Source: Caenimonas koreensis DSM 17982
Lineage (GTDB): Bacteria > Pseudomonadota > Gammaproteobacteria > Burkholderiales > Burkholderiaceae_C
Assembly (NCBI RefSeq): GCF_009646335.1
Contig: NZ_WJBU01000004.1
Span: 124,001 to 188,000 of the forward strand
Direction: 5' to 3'
DNA: 64,000 nucleotides
The position numbers were made by a program, and so were the translations under genes. The notes beneath the pieces are model-generated. The model made no database searches. It was not told the DNA's origin and was given only the letters and a program-made list of their open reading frames with translations. Numbering within the stretch: the stretch's first letter is position 1; each line of letters starts with the position of its first letter. Below, piece by piece: positions 44,986-53,967 of this stretch.

Positions 44986-45746
44986 ACGGCGCGCTGGCCG
45001 GCTTTCAGTCACGCTTTGCCAATGCGTTGTTCGACCTGGATGCAACGTGTGAGCTGGCGGTGCAGCCTGCATTCGCGGTATATCGCAACACGGTGATGAG
45101 CGGCTGCGTCGACGCCCTGCAGGCGAACTTTCCGAGTGTGGTCAGGCTCGTCGGCGTCGAGTGGTTTCGAGCCGCCGCCGCAACATTCGCTCGGGCCCAA
45201 CCGCCGGATGACGGTCGACTGTTGATGTACGGATCGGCGTTCGCCGACTTTCTTGCCGGGTTCGAGCCTGCGCGCGACTTTCCCTATCTTGGGGGTGTAG
45301 CGCGGCTGGACTGGCTGTGGATCGAAGCGCATACCGCAGCGGATGCGGTCGCGGTCGATGCCGCGTGGTTGGCGACCTTGTCGCCGGATGAACTCGGCTG
45401 TGTGTGCCTGCGACCGCATCCGGCCGCGCGCTGGCGCGTTTTCGACGATTTGCCGATCTATTCGATCTGGGCGACCAATCGCGCCGGCATCGACAGCACG
45501 CAAGAGATCGTCTGGCGAGGTGAAGGCGCCTTGCTGACCCGGCCCGTCGACGCCGTGACCTGGCAGGCCCTTGAGCGTTCCGGCGCTGCCTTTCTCGACG
45601 CATGTGCACAGGGCTGCCTGCTGGCTGAGGCCGCAGGCGCTGCGCTGGACGTTGATGCCAGTGTCGACATCGCTGCACTGCTGGCGCATTTGTTGTCGTC
45701 AGGTGCCTTGACAGCTGCGCATCCGAACGAAACGAGACCTACATGA
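44982..45746 (+). CDS. bufC: BufC/HvfC-type partner protein (DUF2063)
   Basis: 254 residues from ATG 44982, which overlaps the bufB stop. It opens with a DUF2063 N-terminal domain ([30 protein letters not shown]) followed by a second helical-beta region typical of HvfC. It acts as the substrate-recognising partner that delivers the precursor peptide to the DUF692 oxygenase. The DoxX gene overlaps its stop by four bases, so the operon is bufA-bufB-bufC-doxX. No catalytic motif is expected. Confidence 0.88.
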   Translation: MNGALAGFQSRFANALFDLDATCELAVQPAFAVYRNTVMSGCVDALQANFPSVVRLVGVEWFRAAAATFARAQPPDDGRLLMYGSAFADFLAGFEPARDFPYLGGVARLDWLWIEAHTAADAVAVDAAWLATLSPDELGCVCLRPHPAARWRVFDDLPIYSIWATNRAGIDSTQEIVWRGEGALLTRPVDAVTWQALERSGAAFLDACAQGCLLAEAAGAALDVDASVDIAALLAHLLSSGALTAAHPNETRPT

Positions 45747-46195
45747 ATCATCCAACGAACAAGTTCGCAGACCACTGGAGTGCAACGGCCGGCTTTCTGT
45801 CGCGATGGATCGGACACGATCTGCTGGCGCTGACTGCACGAGTCTCGATCGCGGCCATTTTCTTTCTTTCAGGCCGCACGAAAGTTGATGGCTTCTTGCA
45901 CATCACAGACGGTGCGTACGAACTATTCCGCAGCGAATACAAATTGCCCCTCATCCCACCAGAAGTCGCAGCGCATGTGGCGGCCTACGCAGAGCATGTG
46001 TTTCCGCTCCTGTTGGTCCTCGGACTCATGACCCGACTGTCTGCGCTGGCACTGCTGGGAATGACATTGACAATCCAGTTGTTCGTCTATCCGGACGCCT
46101 GGCCCACGCACCTGTCGTGGGCGGCGTTGCTGCTCTACCTTGTTGGCCGCGGTGCAGGTGCGCTGTCGCTGGACAAAGCACTCAAGCTGGCTTGA
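45743..46195 (+). CDS. DoxX family membrane protein
   Basis: 150 residues, four predicted helices and the DoxX/SURF4-like pattern: [19 protein letters not shown] at the first helix, then [16 protein letters not shown] in the middle, and a C-terminal [16 protein letters not shown]. DoxX-like proteins often sit behind bufABC operons and may act in quinone or redox chemistry of the maturation step. The start overlaps the bufC stop. It is the last gene of the operon before the tRNA-Lys remnant. Confidence 0.85.
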   Translation: MNHPTNKFADHWSATAGFLSRWIGHDLLALTARVSIAAIFFLSGRTKVDGFLHITDGAYELFRSEYKLPLIPPEVAAHVAAYAEHVFPLLLVLGLMTRLSALALLGMTLTIQLFVYPDAWPTHLSWAALLLYLVGRGAGALSLDKALKLA

Positions 46196-46204
46196 TCGCC
46201 GGGC

Positions 46205-46259
46205 TGTGGCCTCGAATGGTTCGAGCACGCGACCTACGGCTTAAGAGTCCGCTGCTCTT
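46205..46259 (-). pseudogene. decayed tRNA-Lys fragment (3' three quarters)
   Basis: On the minus strand this segment aligns with the intact tRNA-Lys at 47002-47077 over the anticodon arm, variable region, T arm and part of the 3' acceptor. It shares AGAGCAGCGGACTCTTAA and CCGTAGGTCG. The 5' acceptor and most of the D arm are absent. It has the same orientation as the intact gene, and a 742-base segment carrying higBA lies between. This is the arrangement left by integration at a tRNA 3' end; a dead tandem tRNA copy is the alternative. Confidence 0.7.
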
Positions 46260-46332
46260 TTGCCTGCGAGAGAAGACCTGGCTGGCACAAAGGCAAATCG
46301 AGCACCGTAAAGCAACGGTATACAATCTGGAT

Positions 46333-46611
46333 ATGATCAAGACGTGGCGACACAAAGGGGTGCAAGCCTTCTTCGAGACCGGCACGAAAGCAGGTATTCA
46401 GGCAAATCATGTTGCGCGTCTGGGCGGTCAGCTCAGGCGCTTGAATGTTGCGCGTGCCCCTCAGGACATGAACGTGCCGGGCTGGAAGTTGCATTCCCTG
46501 AAGGGAAACTTGAGGGGTCACTGGGCCGTGTGGGTCAGTGGAAACTGGCGCATGACCTTCACATTCGAGAACGGCGATGCCGTCCTGGTTGACTACCAGG
46601 ACTATCACTGA
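46333..46611 (+). CDS. higB: HigB-family toxin (RelE-like mRNA interferase)
   Basis: 92 residues. The start MIKTWRHKGVQAFFETG and the internal WKLHSLKGNLRGHWAVWVSGNWR are typical of the RelE/ParE-fold HigB group, whose members cut mRNA on the ribosome. Basic residues dominate, and the terminal TFTFENGDAVLVDYQDYH closes the fold. A TATACAAT box at 46319-46326 lies so close to the ATG that the message may be nearly leaderless. The antitoxin follows ten bases later. The longer upstream frame from 46117 overlaps the tRNA remnant and is not real. Confidence 0.9.
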   Translation: MIKTWRHKGVQAFFETGTKAGIQANHVARLGGQLRRLNVARAPQDMNVPGWKLHSLKGNLRGHWAVWVSGNWRMTFTFENGDAVLVDYQDYH

Positions 46612-46621
46612 AGGAGTAGCG

Positions 46622-46933
46622 ATGGCACAAATGTTCAATCCCCCGCATCCCGGCCTCACGCTGCGCGATGACGTGTTGCCTGCATTGGGGCTCAGCGTGA
46701 CTGACGCAGCTGCGCAACTTGGCGTCACGCGAGTGGCGCTGTCGCGTGTGCTCAATGGGCGGGCCGCGATCTCGCCTGAGATGGCGCTGCGCCTGGAGGC
46801 ATGGCTCGGTGTGGAAAACGGCGGCGCGGCCCATCTTTGGCTGGCGGAGCAAAGCGCTTACGACGAATGGCAGGCCCGCAAGGGGCTGAAGGCGCGGCCG
46901 CTACGCGTGAAGCGGGCATTGGTGCCTGCCTGA
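46622..46933 (+). CDS. higA: HigA-family XRE antitoxin
   Basis: 103 residues from ATG 46622 with AAGGAG upstream. Helix-turn-helix in VTDAAAQLGVTRVALSRVLNGRAAISPEMALRLEAWLG, as in HigA proteins that bind the toxin and repress the operon. Order is toxin before antitoxin, as usual for higBA. It is followed at once by a strong hairpin terminator. Confidence 0.92.
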   Translation: MAQMFNPPHPGLTLRDDVLPALGLSVTDAAAQLGVTRVALSRVLNGRAAISPEMALRLEAWLGVENGGAAHLWLAEQSAYDEWQARKGLKARPLRVKRALVPA

Positions 46934-46944
46934 ACTGCAATGAA

Positions 46945-46979
46945 AAAAGCCTGCTACCCATCACAGGTAGCAGGCTTTT
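46945..46979. terminator. strong bidirectional terminator between higA and tRNA-Lys
   Basis: Perfect 14-bp stem AAAAGCCTGCTACC/GGTAGCAGGCTTTT with a 7-base loop. It has A- and T-rich ends on both strands, so it can stop higBA transcripts going right and tRNA transcripts going left. Confidence 0.9.
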
Positions 46980-47001
46980 CAAAGTCCCTTTCGGGATTCA
47001 G

Positions 47002-47077
47002 TGGTGGGCCCTGAGTGACTCGAACACTCGACCTACGGATTAAGAGTCCGCTGCTCTACCAACTGAGCTAAGAGCCC
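47002..47077 (-). tRNA. tRNA-Lys (anticodon CUU)
   Basis: Complete 76-nt cloverleaf on the minus strand including encoded CCA (47002-47004). The seven-base anticodon loop is CTCTTAA, giving anticodon CTT. Acceptor GGGCTCT pairs with its 3' partner, the D arm is GCTCAGTTGGTAGAGC, and the T loop is TTCGAGT. It reads AAG codons. A decayed copy of its 3' part lies at 46205-46259. Confidence 0.95.
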
Positions 47078-47098
47078 ACTGAAATCAATTTGTTGCTG

Positions 47099-47174
<76 letters not shown>

Positions 47175-47229
47175 ACAGCTGCGCGAATTCTATCAAAGAT
47201 GCGCGCAACGCCGAGAAGGCAGAGCTGGA

Positions 47230-48609
47230 TTATGCCAAAACTGCAGACCGCTTTTCCAACGCCGTGCTGCTATGCGCAAACATCGCCTCCATCTCCTTGC
47301 GGATCTTGTACGCGTGGGTGCCCGTGTCCATCGCCACATCAGCCCATGTGAGGCTCTGGCCCTTGCGCACGGCTCGCGTCACTTTCACGTCATGCGCCAG
47401 GCCCAACGGCAATCCGCCAATGGCTGCTGACTTGTCTGCGGGCAACAACTTGCCCCACACGGTGTAGCCGCCTTCGCCATCCAGCATGTCGCCGGGCACC
47501 AGGTCTTTCTTTGCGGTGGCAACCACATCGGCGTTCCAGCAGGTTGCAACGCCGGTGGCTTCGCCGCGCAACGCGACGCTCGCGACCGACATGCCCACTT
47601 CCAGCCCGATCAGATGCCAGCGCTTGTAGAGCGTGAAGTAGCGCCCGCTCGGGTCGGTGTGCGCGTTGTATTCCTCGAAGCAGTTCTTGATGTACTCCGT
47701 CTCTGCTTCAACGGTGACCCACACGCCCATGCGGATGTCATACGGAATCTTGCGGCCGTTCGTCTCCAGTGACGAGATCACTTCGACCATGCCTTTGCGC
47801 TCGAGCACGCCGCCTTCGCTGATGGGCCGCGTGACAAACGGAATGTCTTCGACGCTGGCAGGCGGGTAGAGCAGGCCGTTGCTCGGCACTGTGAGGCCGG
47901 TTGCGTTGGCTACGGCCGTGCTCTCAATCGATGGCTTCGATCCATCCAGAAAGCTGTTGAACATTTTCGGGTTGAGGCCGCCGCGCTGCGCCTGCTCGGG
48001 CGTGAGGCCGTAGTAGCCCCACACGGTCAGCGGTGTCGATTCGCAAAAGTGCGGCAGCCACTTGTGGCCGCGGCCCGCCGCCACCACCGGAAAGCCGCAG
48101 GTGCGCGCCCAATCGACCAGGTCGCAGATCAGCGCAGGCTGGTCGCCGAAGGCCAGCGAATAGATCACGCCTGCCTGCTTCGCCTTGCGTGCGAGCAGCG
48201 GGCCGCAGAATGCGTCGGCCTCCACCGTGACGTTCACGACGTGTTTGCCATTCGCAAACGCTTCAAGGCAATGGTCGACGGCCGCAATCGGGTGCCCCGT
48301 ACATTCGACGATCACGTCGATCGCCGGGTGTGCAACCAGCGCACGCCAGTCTTCACTGATGTGTGTGGTGCCTTGCTTGATTGCGTCTTCGAGCGAGGTG
48401 GCTGTTGTCTGCTCCGGCTTCCATCCCACTCGCGCGAGGTTGGTGCGCGCGCCGTCGGGTGAAAGATCGGCGATGCCCACCAGGTGCACGCCGGGTGTGC
48501 GCGGGATCTGCGCGAGGTACATCGAACCGAATTTGCCCGCGCCGATCAGGCCGACGCGAATGGGCTGGTGGTCGGCGGCGCGTTGCAGGAGTTGGGTGTG
48601 AAGGCTCAT
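47230..48609 (-). CDS. NAD(P)-dependent oxidoreductase with C-terminal SAF-like domain
   Basis: 459 residues from ATG 48609. N-terminal Rossmann motif RVGLIGAGKFGSMYLA, with a homoserine-dehydrogenase-like arrangement (VIVECTGHPIAAVDH, KHVVNVTVEADAF). The last ~90 residues (KKDLVPGDMLDGEGG and AVRKGQSLTWADV) look like a SAF domain as in FlgA and sialic acid synthases. This two-part family recurs in proteobacteria; substrates reported for relatives include sugar-acid and amino-acid intermediates, but none can be chosen here. It is divergent from the formamidase-like gene with 65 bases between starts. Confidence 0.75.
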   Translation of the reverse strand: MSLHTQLLQRAADHQPIRVGLIGAGKFGSMYLAQIPRTPGVHLVGIADLSPDGARTNLARVGWKPEQTTATSLEDAIKQGTTHISEDWRALVAHPAIDVIVECTGHPIAAVDHCLEAFANGKHVVNVTVEADAFCGPLLARKAKQAGVIYSLAFGDQPALICDLVDWARTCGFPVVAAGRGHKWLPHFCESTPLTVWGYYGLTPEQAQRGGLNPKMFNSFLDGSKPSIESTAVANATGLTVPSNGLLYPPASVEDIPFVTRPISEGGVLERKGMVEVISSLETNGRKIPYDIRMGVWVTVEAETEYIKNCFEEYNAHTDPSGRYFTLYKRWHLIGLEVGMSVASVALRGEATGVATCWNADVVATAKKDLVPGDMLDGEGGYTVWGKLLPADKSAAIGGLPLGLAHDVKVTRAVRKGQSLTWADVAMDTGTHAYKIRKEMEAMFAHSSTALEKRSAVLA

Positions 48610-48674
48610 GCGCCAACGGTAAAAGGTTTGGCGCGCCATCGCAAGCTGGCTTGTCCGCCCTGTGACAAGATCGC

Positions 48675-49550
48675 ATGAAACACGACGAGGCTGCAATGAC
48701 ACAACCCAAAGACGGCGCCTGGCACGACGCGATGTACAACAACCGCGCACTGGTGCCTGAATACCCCGAGCACTTTCGCCGCTGGGCCAGTGCATCGGCC
48801 GACGCGATGCGTTCGCTCGACCGCGAGCTTGATGTGCGATACGGCGGCGGCCAGAACGAGCACCTCGACATCTTCCACGGCGGCGACCGCGACGCGCCGG
48901 TGCTTATCTTCATTCACGGCGGCTACTGGCGCGCGCTCGACAAGCGCGACCACCTCTTTGTTGCGCCGCCGTTCGTCAAGCAAGGCGTGTGCGTGGTCAT
49001 TCCCAACTACGCGCTCGCACCGGCGGTGACGGTGCCGCAGATCGTGATGCAGATGGTTCATGCCGTCGCGTGGACGTGGCGGCACATTGCACGCTACGGG
49101 GGCGATCCGAATCGCATCACCGTGGCGGGGCATTCAGCAGGCGGGCACCTCGCCGCAATGATGATGGCGTGCCTCTGGCGTGTGTATGGCCGCGACTTGG
49201 CCGGCGATGTGGTCAAGGGTGCCATCGCAGTGTCGGGCTTGCACGATCTTGATCCGATCATGCGTGCGCCGTTTCTTCAATCGACGCTGCACCTCACGCG
49301 CGAGCAGGTTCGCAAGGCGAGCCCGGCGTTGCTGCCGCCACCGGCGAGCGGCAAGCTCATCACGGTGTGCGGCGCTGATGAAAGCCTTGAATATCACCGG
49401 CAAAACCAGCTCATCCGCACTGCGTGGGGTGACGATCGTGTGCCGGTGTGCGAACTGTTACCCAACCGCAATCACTTCACTGCGCTCGATGCACTGGTTG
49501 AGCCCGAACATCGCCTGCACCAGCAGGCCATGCAACTGATCAACGGCTGA
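48675..49550 (+). CDS. alpha/beta hydrolase, kynurenine-formamidase-like
   Basis: 291 residues; ATG 48675 or 48696 are both possible. Oxyanion motif FIHGGYWRALDKRDH, typical of the kynurenine formamidase/lipase group, nucleophile GHSAGGH, and C-terminal acid and His in GADESLEYH and NRNHFTALD. Cytoplasmic, soluble. The HGGYW motif favours arylformamidase-type or acetyl-esterase activity, but no other tryptophan-breakdown gene is nearby. The strong CTTTTACC element in the shared 65-bp region is shared with the divergent oxidoreductase. Confidence 0.8.
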   Translation: MKHDEAAMTQPKDGAWHDAMYNNRALVPEYPEHFRRWASASADAMRSLDRELDVRYGGGQNEHLDIFHGGDRDAPVLIFIHGGYWRALDKRDHLFVAPPFVKQGVCVVIPNYALAPAVTVPQIVMQMVHAVAWTWRHIARYGGDPNRITVAGHSAGGHLAAMMMACLWRVYGRDLAGDVVKGAIAVSGLHDLDPIMRAPFLQSTLHLTREQVRKASPALLPPPASGKLITVCGADESLEYHRQNQLIRTAWGDDRVPVCELLPNRNHFTALDALVEPEHRLHQQAMQLING

Positions 49551-49674
49551 TTGCGAACGCGCGGCAAGCCCGTGTCTGACACGGCGTAGGACACGGCCTG
49601 CGCCGTGATGTGCGCTACCGTACAGACCGGCAGTTCAGGTTCGCGCACTCTCTTGCTACTCACCCGACTCACAA

Positions 49675-49693
49675 GCTCTGGAGCGTCCAGAGC
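49675..49693 (+). promoter_or_regulatory. leader hairpin before the TpsB gene
   Basis: Perfect 8-bp stem GCTCTGGA/TCCAGAGC with loop GCG in the 5' leader, 36 bases before the ATG. No poly-U follows. It may shape the leader of the tpsB-tpsA mRNA or stop readthrough from upstream. Confidence 0.45.
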
Positions 49694-49728
49694 CTTGATG
49701 TGTCGGGGATACCGCCAGGGAGGTGAAG

Positions 49729-51423
49729 ATGTTTATTGTTCGCACGCGCAGGCAGCGCTGGGTGCTTCGAGGCAATTTGTCATTGGCGGCGCTTGCCTTT
49801 TGCCAGGTCGCCGCTGCGCAACAACCGCCCGGTGCAGGCAGCCAGTTGCTCCAGATTCCCGCTGCACCCGTGCAGCCGCGCACCGCGCCGCAAATGCGCA
49901 TCGAGGAACGCACGGCTTCAACGCCGGTCACTTCTGATGAGGTCAAGCTGCGCGTGCAGTCATTGCGCGTGACTGGCAGCACGGCCTTTACCGAACCGGC
50001 GCTGGTCGAGTTGACGGGATTCGTTGCGGGCTCTGAACTGACGCTGTCGCAGTTGCAGGCCATGGCTGAAAAGATCACCGGGCTGTATCGCCGCAACGGC
50101 TACTTCGCAGCGCATGCGTATGTGCCGGCGCAGGAGATCAAGGATGGTGCTGTTCACATCGCCGTGAGCGAGGGCCGCTATGGTGCCATCGCGCTGCGCA
50201 ACAACACGAATCTGTCAGACAGCATTGCGCAGGGTGCGCTCGATGGCGTAAACCGGGGCGACCTGATCCTGGCTGAGCCACTTGAGCGCCATTTGTTGCT
50301 GCTGTCCGACTTGCCCGGCATCACGCTGAACTCCACGCTGGCGCCGGGCGCTGTGGCTGGCACGTCGGACCTGCTTGTGGAAGTGTCGCCAGGCGCACGC
50401 GTGAACGGCAGCATCGACATCGACAACGGCGGCAGCCGCTTCACTGGCCGCTATCGCATTGGCGCGACGGTGAACGTGAATGAGCCGCTGGGCCTGGGCG
50501 ATGTTGCGAGCCTGCGGCTGCTCACCTCGGGCCACGGATTGCAGTACGCACGCGCCTCGTGGCAGCGGCAGCTTGGCCGTGGCCAGGTGGGCGTGGCCTA
50601 CAGCTGGCTCGGCTACGAGTTGGGTGAAGAGTTCGCGCCGCTGGGTGCGCACGGCACGGCGCGAGTGGCCAGCGTGTTTGGCCGCTATCCGCTCATGCGT
50701 TCGCGCAACAGCAACATGTATGCACAGCTCGGCTTTGACTGGAAGACGTTCAACGACCGTATCGATGCGACCGGCAGTGAGATTGACCGCAAGTCGCGCG
50801 TGCTCACGGCCAGCGTATTTGGAGACCGCACTGACGCTGAAGGCGGTGGCTACACGACCTACTTCGCGGGCCTGTCAGCGGGCTCGCTCGACATCGAGAC
50901 GCCATCGGCGCGCGCTGCCGACGCATTGACCGCACGGGCGAACGGCGGCTTCAGCAAGATCGTTCTGAATGCCACCCGCACGCAGCGCTTGGGCAGCGGG
51001 CCGCTCTCGATCTACGGCTCCATCGGCGGGCAGCTCGCCTCCAAAAACCTGGACTCGTCAGAAAAGCTGGTGCTCGGCGGCACCGGTGGTGTCCGTGCTT
51101 ATTCGGAAGGCCAGGCGTATGCCGATGAAGGCGTGCTGGTCAGTCTTGAATTGCGCGACGACTTGCCGCGATTCACTTCGCTGCCGGGGTACATGCAGCT
51201 GGTCGGCTTTGTCGATGCGGCCAGCGTGACCATTGACCACAGCCCGTGGGTAGCTGGCAGCAATCACCGCACGCTCAGCGGTGCAGGTGTGGGCGTGAAC
51301 TGGAGCGATCCGGGCAACTTCCTGGTGCGCGCCTATTACGCGCACACGCTCGGTGGCAAGGCCGCGCCACCGTATTCGGATCGCGCCGGGCGCTTTTACT
51401 TCCAGCTGGTCAAGTACTTCTAA
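49729..51423 (+). CDS. TpsB outer-membrane transporter (ShlB/FhaC/HecB family)
   Basis: 564 residues from ATG 49729, which has GGAGG five bases upstream. Signal peptide ending AAAQQ near residue 28. A POTRA-2-type and ShlB-type POTRA pair covers residues ~65-210 (VTGSTAFTEPALVELTGFV, RNGYFAAHAYVPAQEI, VHIAVSEGRYG). A 16-strand beta barrel ends ..FYFQLVKYF with an aromatic C-terminal residue. The conserved VRAYSEGQAYADEG of loop L6 is present. It secretes the following TpsA protein across the outer membrane; the spacing of 18 bases implies one transcript. Confidence 0.92.
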   Translation: MFIVRTRRQRWVLRGNLSLAALAFCQVAAAQQPPGAGSQLLQIPAAPVQPRTAPQMRIEERTASTPVTSDEVKLRVQSLRVTGSTAFTEPALVELTGFVAGSELTLSQLQAMAEKITGLYRRNGYFAAHAYVPAQEIKDGAVHIAVSEGRYGAIALRNNTNLSDSIAQGALDGVNRGDLILAEPLERHLLLLSDLPGITLNSTLAPGAVAGTSDLLVEVSPGARVNGSIDIDNGGSRFTGRYRIGATVNVNEPLGLGDVASLRLLTSGHGLQYARASWQRQLGRGQVGVAYSWLGYELGEEFAPLGAHGTARVASVFGRYPLMRSRNSNMYAQLGFDWKTFNDRIDATGSEIDRKSRVLTASVFGDRTDAEGGGYTTYFAGLSAGSLDIETPSARAADALTARANGGFSKIVLNATRTQRLGSGPLSIYGSIGGQLASKNLDSSEKLVLGGTGGVRAYSEGQAYADEGVLVSLELRDDLPRFTSLPGYMQLVGFVDAASVTIDHSPWVAGSNHRTLSGAGVGVNWSDPGNFLVRAYYAHTLGGKAAPPYSDRAGRFYFQLVKYF

Positions 51424-51441
51424 AAAGATCAGGGAGACCTC

Positions 51442-53916
51442 ATGAATCGCCAACATACCCTTCGCCAGACGGCGCGTGTTCAGTCACGCAGCTTTTCACG
51501 TGGCTTTTCACGGCATCCGCTCGCGGTTGCCGTCGCACTCGCTTTCATGGCCGTGGGCCAGCTCGTGCATGCAGCACCTGCTGGCGGCACGGTTGCAGCC
51601 GGTGCGGCAACCATTTCCACCAACGGCACCACCACCACCATCCAGCAAGCCACGCCCAACGCGGTGCTGAACTGGCTGAGCTTTGGCATCAGCGCCGGCG
51701 AGACGGTGCGCTTCGTGCAGCCGGGTGCGAATTCCGTTGCGCTCAACCGCGTGCTCGGGCCTGACCCGTCGGCGATTTTCGGCAACCTCACGTCGAACGG
51801 AAAAGTGTTTCTCGTCAACCCGAACGGCATCCTGTTCGGTGCGGGCGCATCGGTGAATGTGGGCAGCCTTGTCGCATCGACGCTGGGTATCGCCGATGCG
51901 GACTTCATGGCGGGCCGCTACCGCTTTGCCGGCGCAGGCATTGGCACCGTGGTGAATGAGGGCACCATCACGGCCGCCGACGGCGGCTACGTGGCCCTGC
52001 TGGGTGCCAACGTGCGCAATGAGGGCACGGTGTCTGCGCGCATGGGCACGGTGGCGCTGGCAGGTGGCGACGCGATCACGCTCGACATGGCTGGCGACAA
52101 GTTGCTGAACGTCGTGGTGGACCGTGGCGCTGTCGATGCGCTGGTGCAAAACGGCGGCGTGATTCGCGCTGACGGCGGCTTTGCGTTGATGACGACGCAG
52201 GCGGGGGGCAGCTTGCTGTCCACCGTTGTCAACAACACCGGCGTGGTGCAAGCCCGCACAGTTGAAAACCGCGACGGGCGCATCGTGCTGCTGGGCGACA
52301 TGCAATCGGGCACGGTGAACATTGCAGGCACGCTTGACGCCAGCGCGCCTGATGGCGGCAAGGGCGGCTTCATCGAAACGTCTGCAGCCAAGGTCACTGT
52401 GATGCCGTCGGCCCACATCACGACCGCCGCGGCGAGCGGGCAGACTGGCAACTGGCTCATTGATCCGTTCGACTTCACCATTGGCGCTGGTGGCGACATC
52501 ACGGGCGCGGCATTGAGCATGACGCTCACTTCCAGCAACGTCACGATCAAGACGGCCGACGGCAGCGCCGGCATCAACGGCGACATTCTGGTGAACGAGG
52601 CGATCAGCTGGACGGCTGTGCCCGGCACGAGCCCGACCACGCTGACCATGAATGCGTTTCGCGACGTGATCGTCAAGCCTGGCGCGACCATCACGGCGGT
52701 GGACGGCAACCTGGAAATTTGCTGTGGCCGCGACATCACGATCGGCGCAACGATGAACATCACGCGCGGCAGCTTGCTGCTGAGCGCGGGCCGCAACGTC
52801 AGCGCCTCAGCGCCGATCACTGTGACGAACGGCAACATCACGATGTGCGCTGCGAACGACGTGACGGTGAGCGGCGCCATCACGCTGACCAACGGCACAT
52901 CGGATCCGCTGCGCAGCCTGGGGCTGCAGCGCGGGCTCGTCTTCAGCGCTGGCACTGGCGGCACCGGAAGCGGCACGGTCAACATGACTGGTGCGCCGGC
53001 GAGCGTGACTGTCACAGGCGCTGATGCGACTGATGCGCCGGTGAACATCTACTACAACCCGACTTCGTACACGACGCCCACCGACTACATGGGCACCGGC
53101 AAATTCGTGCTGTCGATTCCGGGCACGCTGCACTCGCACATGCTGGTGTTCGCCGATGGCGGCAGCAAGACGTTCGATGGCACGACAGCGATCACGTTGA
53201 GCGGGCTGGTTGGCTCGCCCGATGGCGTGAGTCTTGTCGCCGGGCCGGGTGCGCAGGCCAGCTTCGACACAAGTGTTGTGGGCACAGGCAAGTCGATCAC
53301 GTATTCGGGCTACACGCTCACGGGGCCGCGAGCGGCTGAGTACGCATTGGCGGTTGCATGTTGCGGGCCGGCGGTAGCAAAGACCACCGGCGTGATCATT
53401 GCGCCGACGCCTGCGCCGACGCCTGCGCCGACGCCTGCACCGACACCCGCGCCGACACCCGCGCCGACGCCTGCACCGACGCCTGCACCGACGCCCGCGC
53501 CGACGCCTGCACCGACGCCTGCACCGACGCCCGCACCGACGCCCGCACCGACGCCCGCACCGACGCCAGCACCGACGCCAGCACCGACGCCAGCACCGAC
53601 ACCCGGGCCGACACCAGCGCCTACGTCTGCACCGACGCCCGCCCCGACGTCTGCGCCGACACCAGTACCCACACCGGGGCCGACACCGGGGCCAACGCCA
53701 GCACCGACACCACCGCCAGTCCGCCCGCTCATGCCCGTGGTGACGGTGCCGTTCGACAGCACGTGGCCCGACGTTGTCGTGGTGCGCGAACACGTGCCGC
53801 AAACGGTCGTCGTCGTCGTGCCCGAGCAGGTGGTCTTTGTGCCAGCGCCGACGCCAGTGCCCGCACCGGTGGTCATCGTGCCGGCACCACTCGTGCCCAA
53901 GCCGTCACGCAACTGA
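51442..53916 (+). CDS. TpsA filamentous-haemagglutinin-type exoprotein with Pro-Thr repeat tail
   Basis: 824 residues. An extended signal peptide (~44 residues) is followed by the TPS secretion domain, with [20 protein letters not shown] and [14 protein letters not shown], then a beta-helix. Around residues 570-640 there is a YDG-like segment ([16 protein letters not shown]). Residues ~653-757 are a near-uniform Pro-Thr-Pro-Ala repeat, and the last ~65 residues are Val/Pro-rich ([15 protein letters not shown]). It is much shorter than CdiA or FHA and has no toxin tip, so it is more likely an adhesin or surface filament than a contact toxin. GGGAG precedes the ATG. Confidence 0.88.
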   Translation: MNRQHTLRQTARVQSRSFSRGFSRHPLAVAVALAFMAVGQLVHAAPAGGTVAAGAATISTNGTTTTIQQATPNAVLNWLSFGISAGETVRFVQPGANSVALNRVLGPDPSAIFGNLTSNGKVFLVNPNGILFGAGASVNVGSLVASTLGIADADFMAGRYRFAGAGIGTVVNEGTITAADGGYVALLGANVRNEGTVSARMGTVALAGGDAITLDMAGDKLLNVVVDRGAVDALVQNGGVIRADGGFALMTTQAGGSLLSTVVNNTGVVQARTVENRDGRIVLLGDMQSGTVNIAGTLDASAPDGGKGGFIETSAAKVTVMPSAHITTAAASGQTGNWLIDPFDFTIGAGGDITGAALSMTLTSSNVTIKTADGSAGINGDILVNEAISWTAVPGTSPTTLTMNAFRDVIVKPGATITAVDGNLEICCGRDITIGATMNITRGSLLLSAGRNVSASAPITVTNGNITMCAANDVTVSGAITLTNGTSDPLRSLGLQRGLVFSAGTGGTGSGTVNMTGAPASVTVTGADATDAPVNIYYNPTSYTTPTDYMGTGKFVLSIPGTLHSHMLVFADGGSKTFDGTTAITLSGLVGSPDGVSLVAGPGAQASFDTSVVGTGKSITYSGYTLTGPRAAEYALAVACCGPAVAKTTGVIIAPTPAPTPAPTPAPTPAPTPAPTPAPTPAPTPAPTPAPTPAPTPAPTPAPTPAPTPAPTPAPTPAPTPGPTPAPTSAPTPAPTSAPTPVPTPGPTPGPTPAPTPPPVRPLMPVVTVPFDSTWPDVVVVREHVPQTVVVVVPEQVVFVPAPTPVPAPVVIVPAPLVPKPSRN
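53401..53712 (+). repeat. tandem Pro-Thr codon repeat array in tpsA
   Basis: About 26 imperfect 12-base units of the GCGCCGACGCCT type, each encoding Pro-Thr-Pro-Ala in some permutation. Variants (GCACCGACGCCC, CCGACACCAGCG) are interspersed. Such arrays change length by slippage or unequal crossover. Confidence 0.9.
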
Positions 53917-53967
53917 CGGGCATTGCGGGGCCACCGCCGCGGGCGCGGCCTTCAGTCTGCCGCTGGC

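Noticed and set aside
49551..49728. Leader of tpsB ending GGGGATACCG, slightly like the 3' part of a c-di-GMP-I riboswitch
   Set aside because: The conserved 5' helix and GNRA-loop stem of that riboswitch class cannot be found upstream; only one simple hairpin is present. An Infernal search with the GEMM-I model would settle it.
53401..53712. CRISPR-like tandem array
   Set aside because: Units are 12-base codon repeats in frame with tpsA, with no unique spacers and no cas genes.
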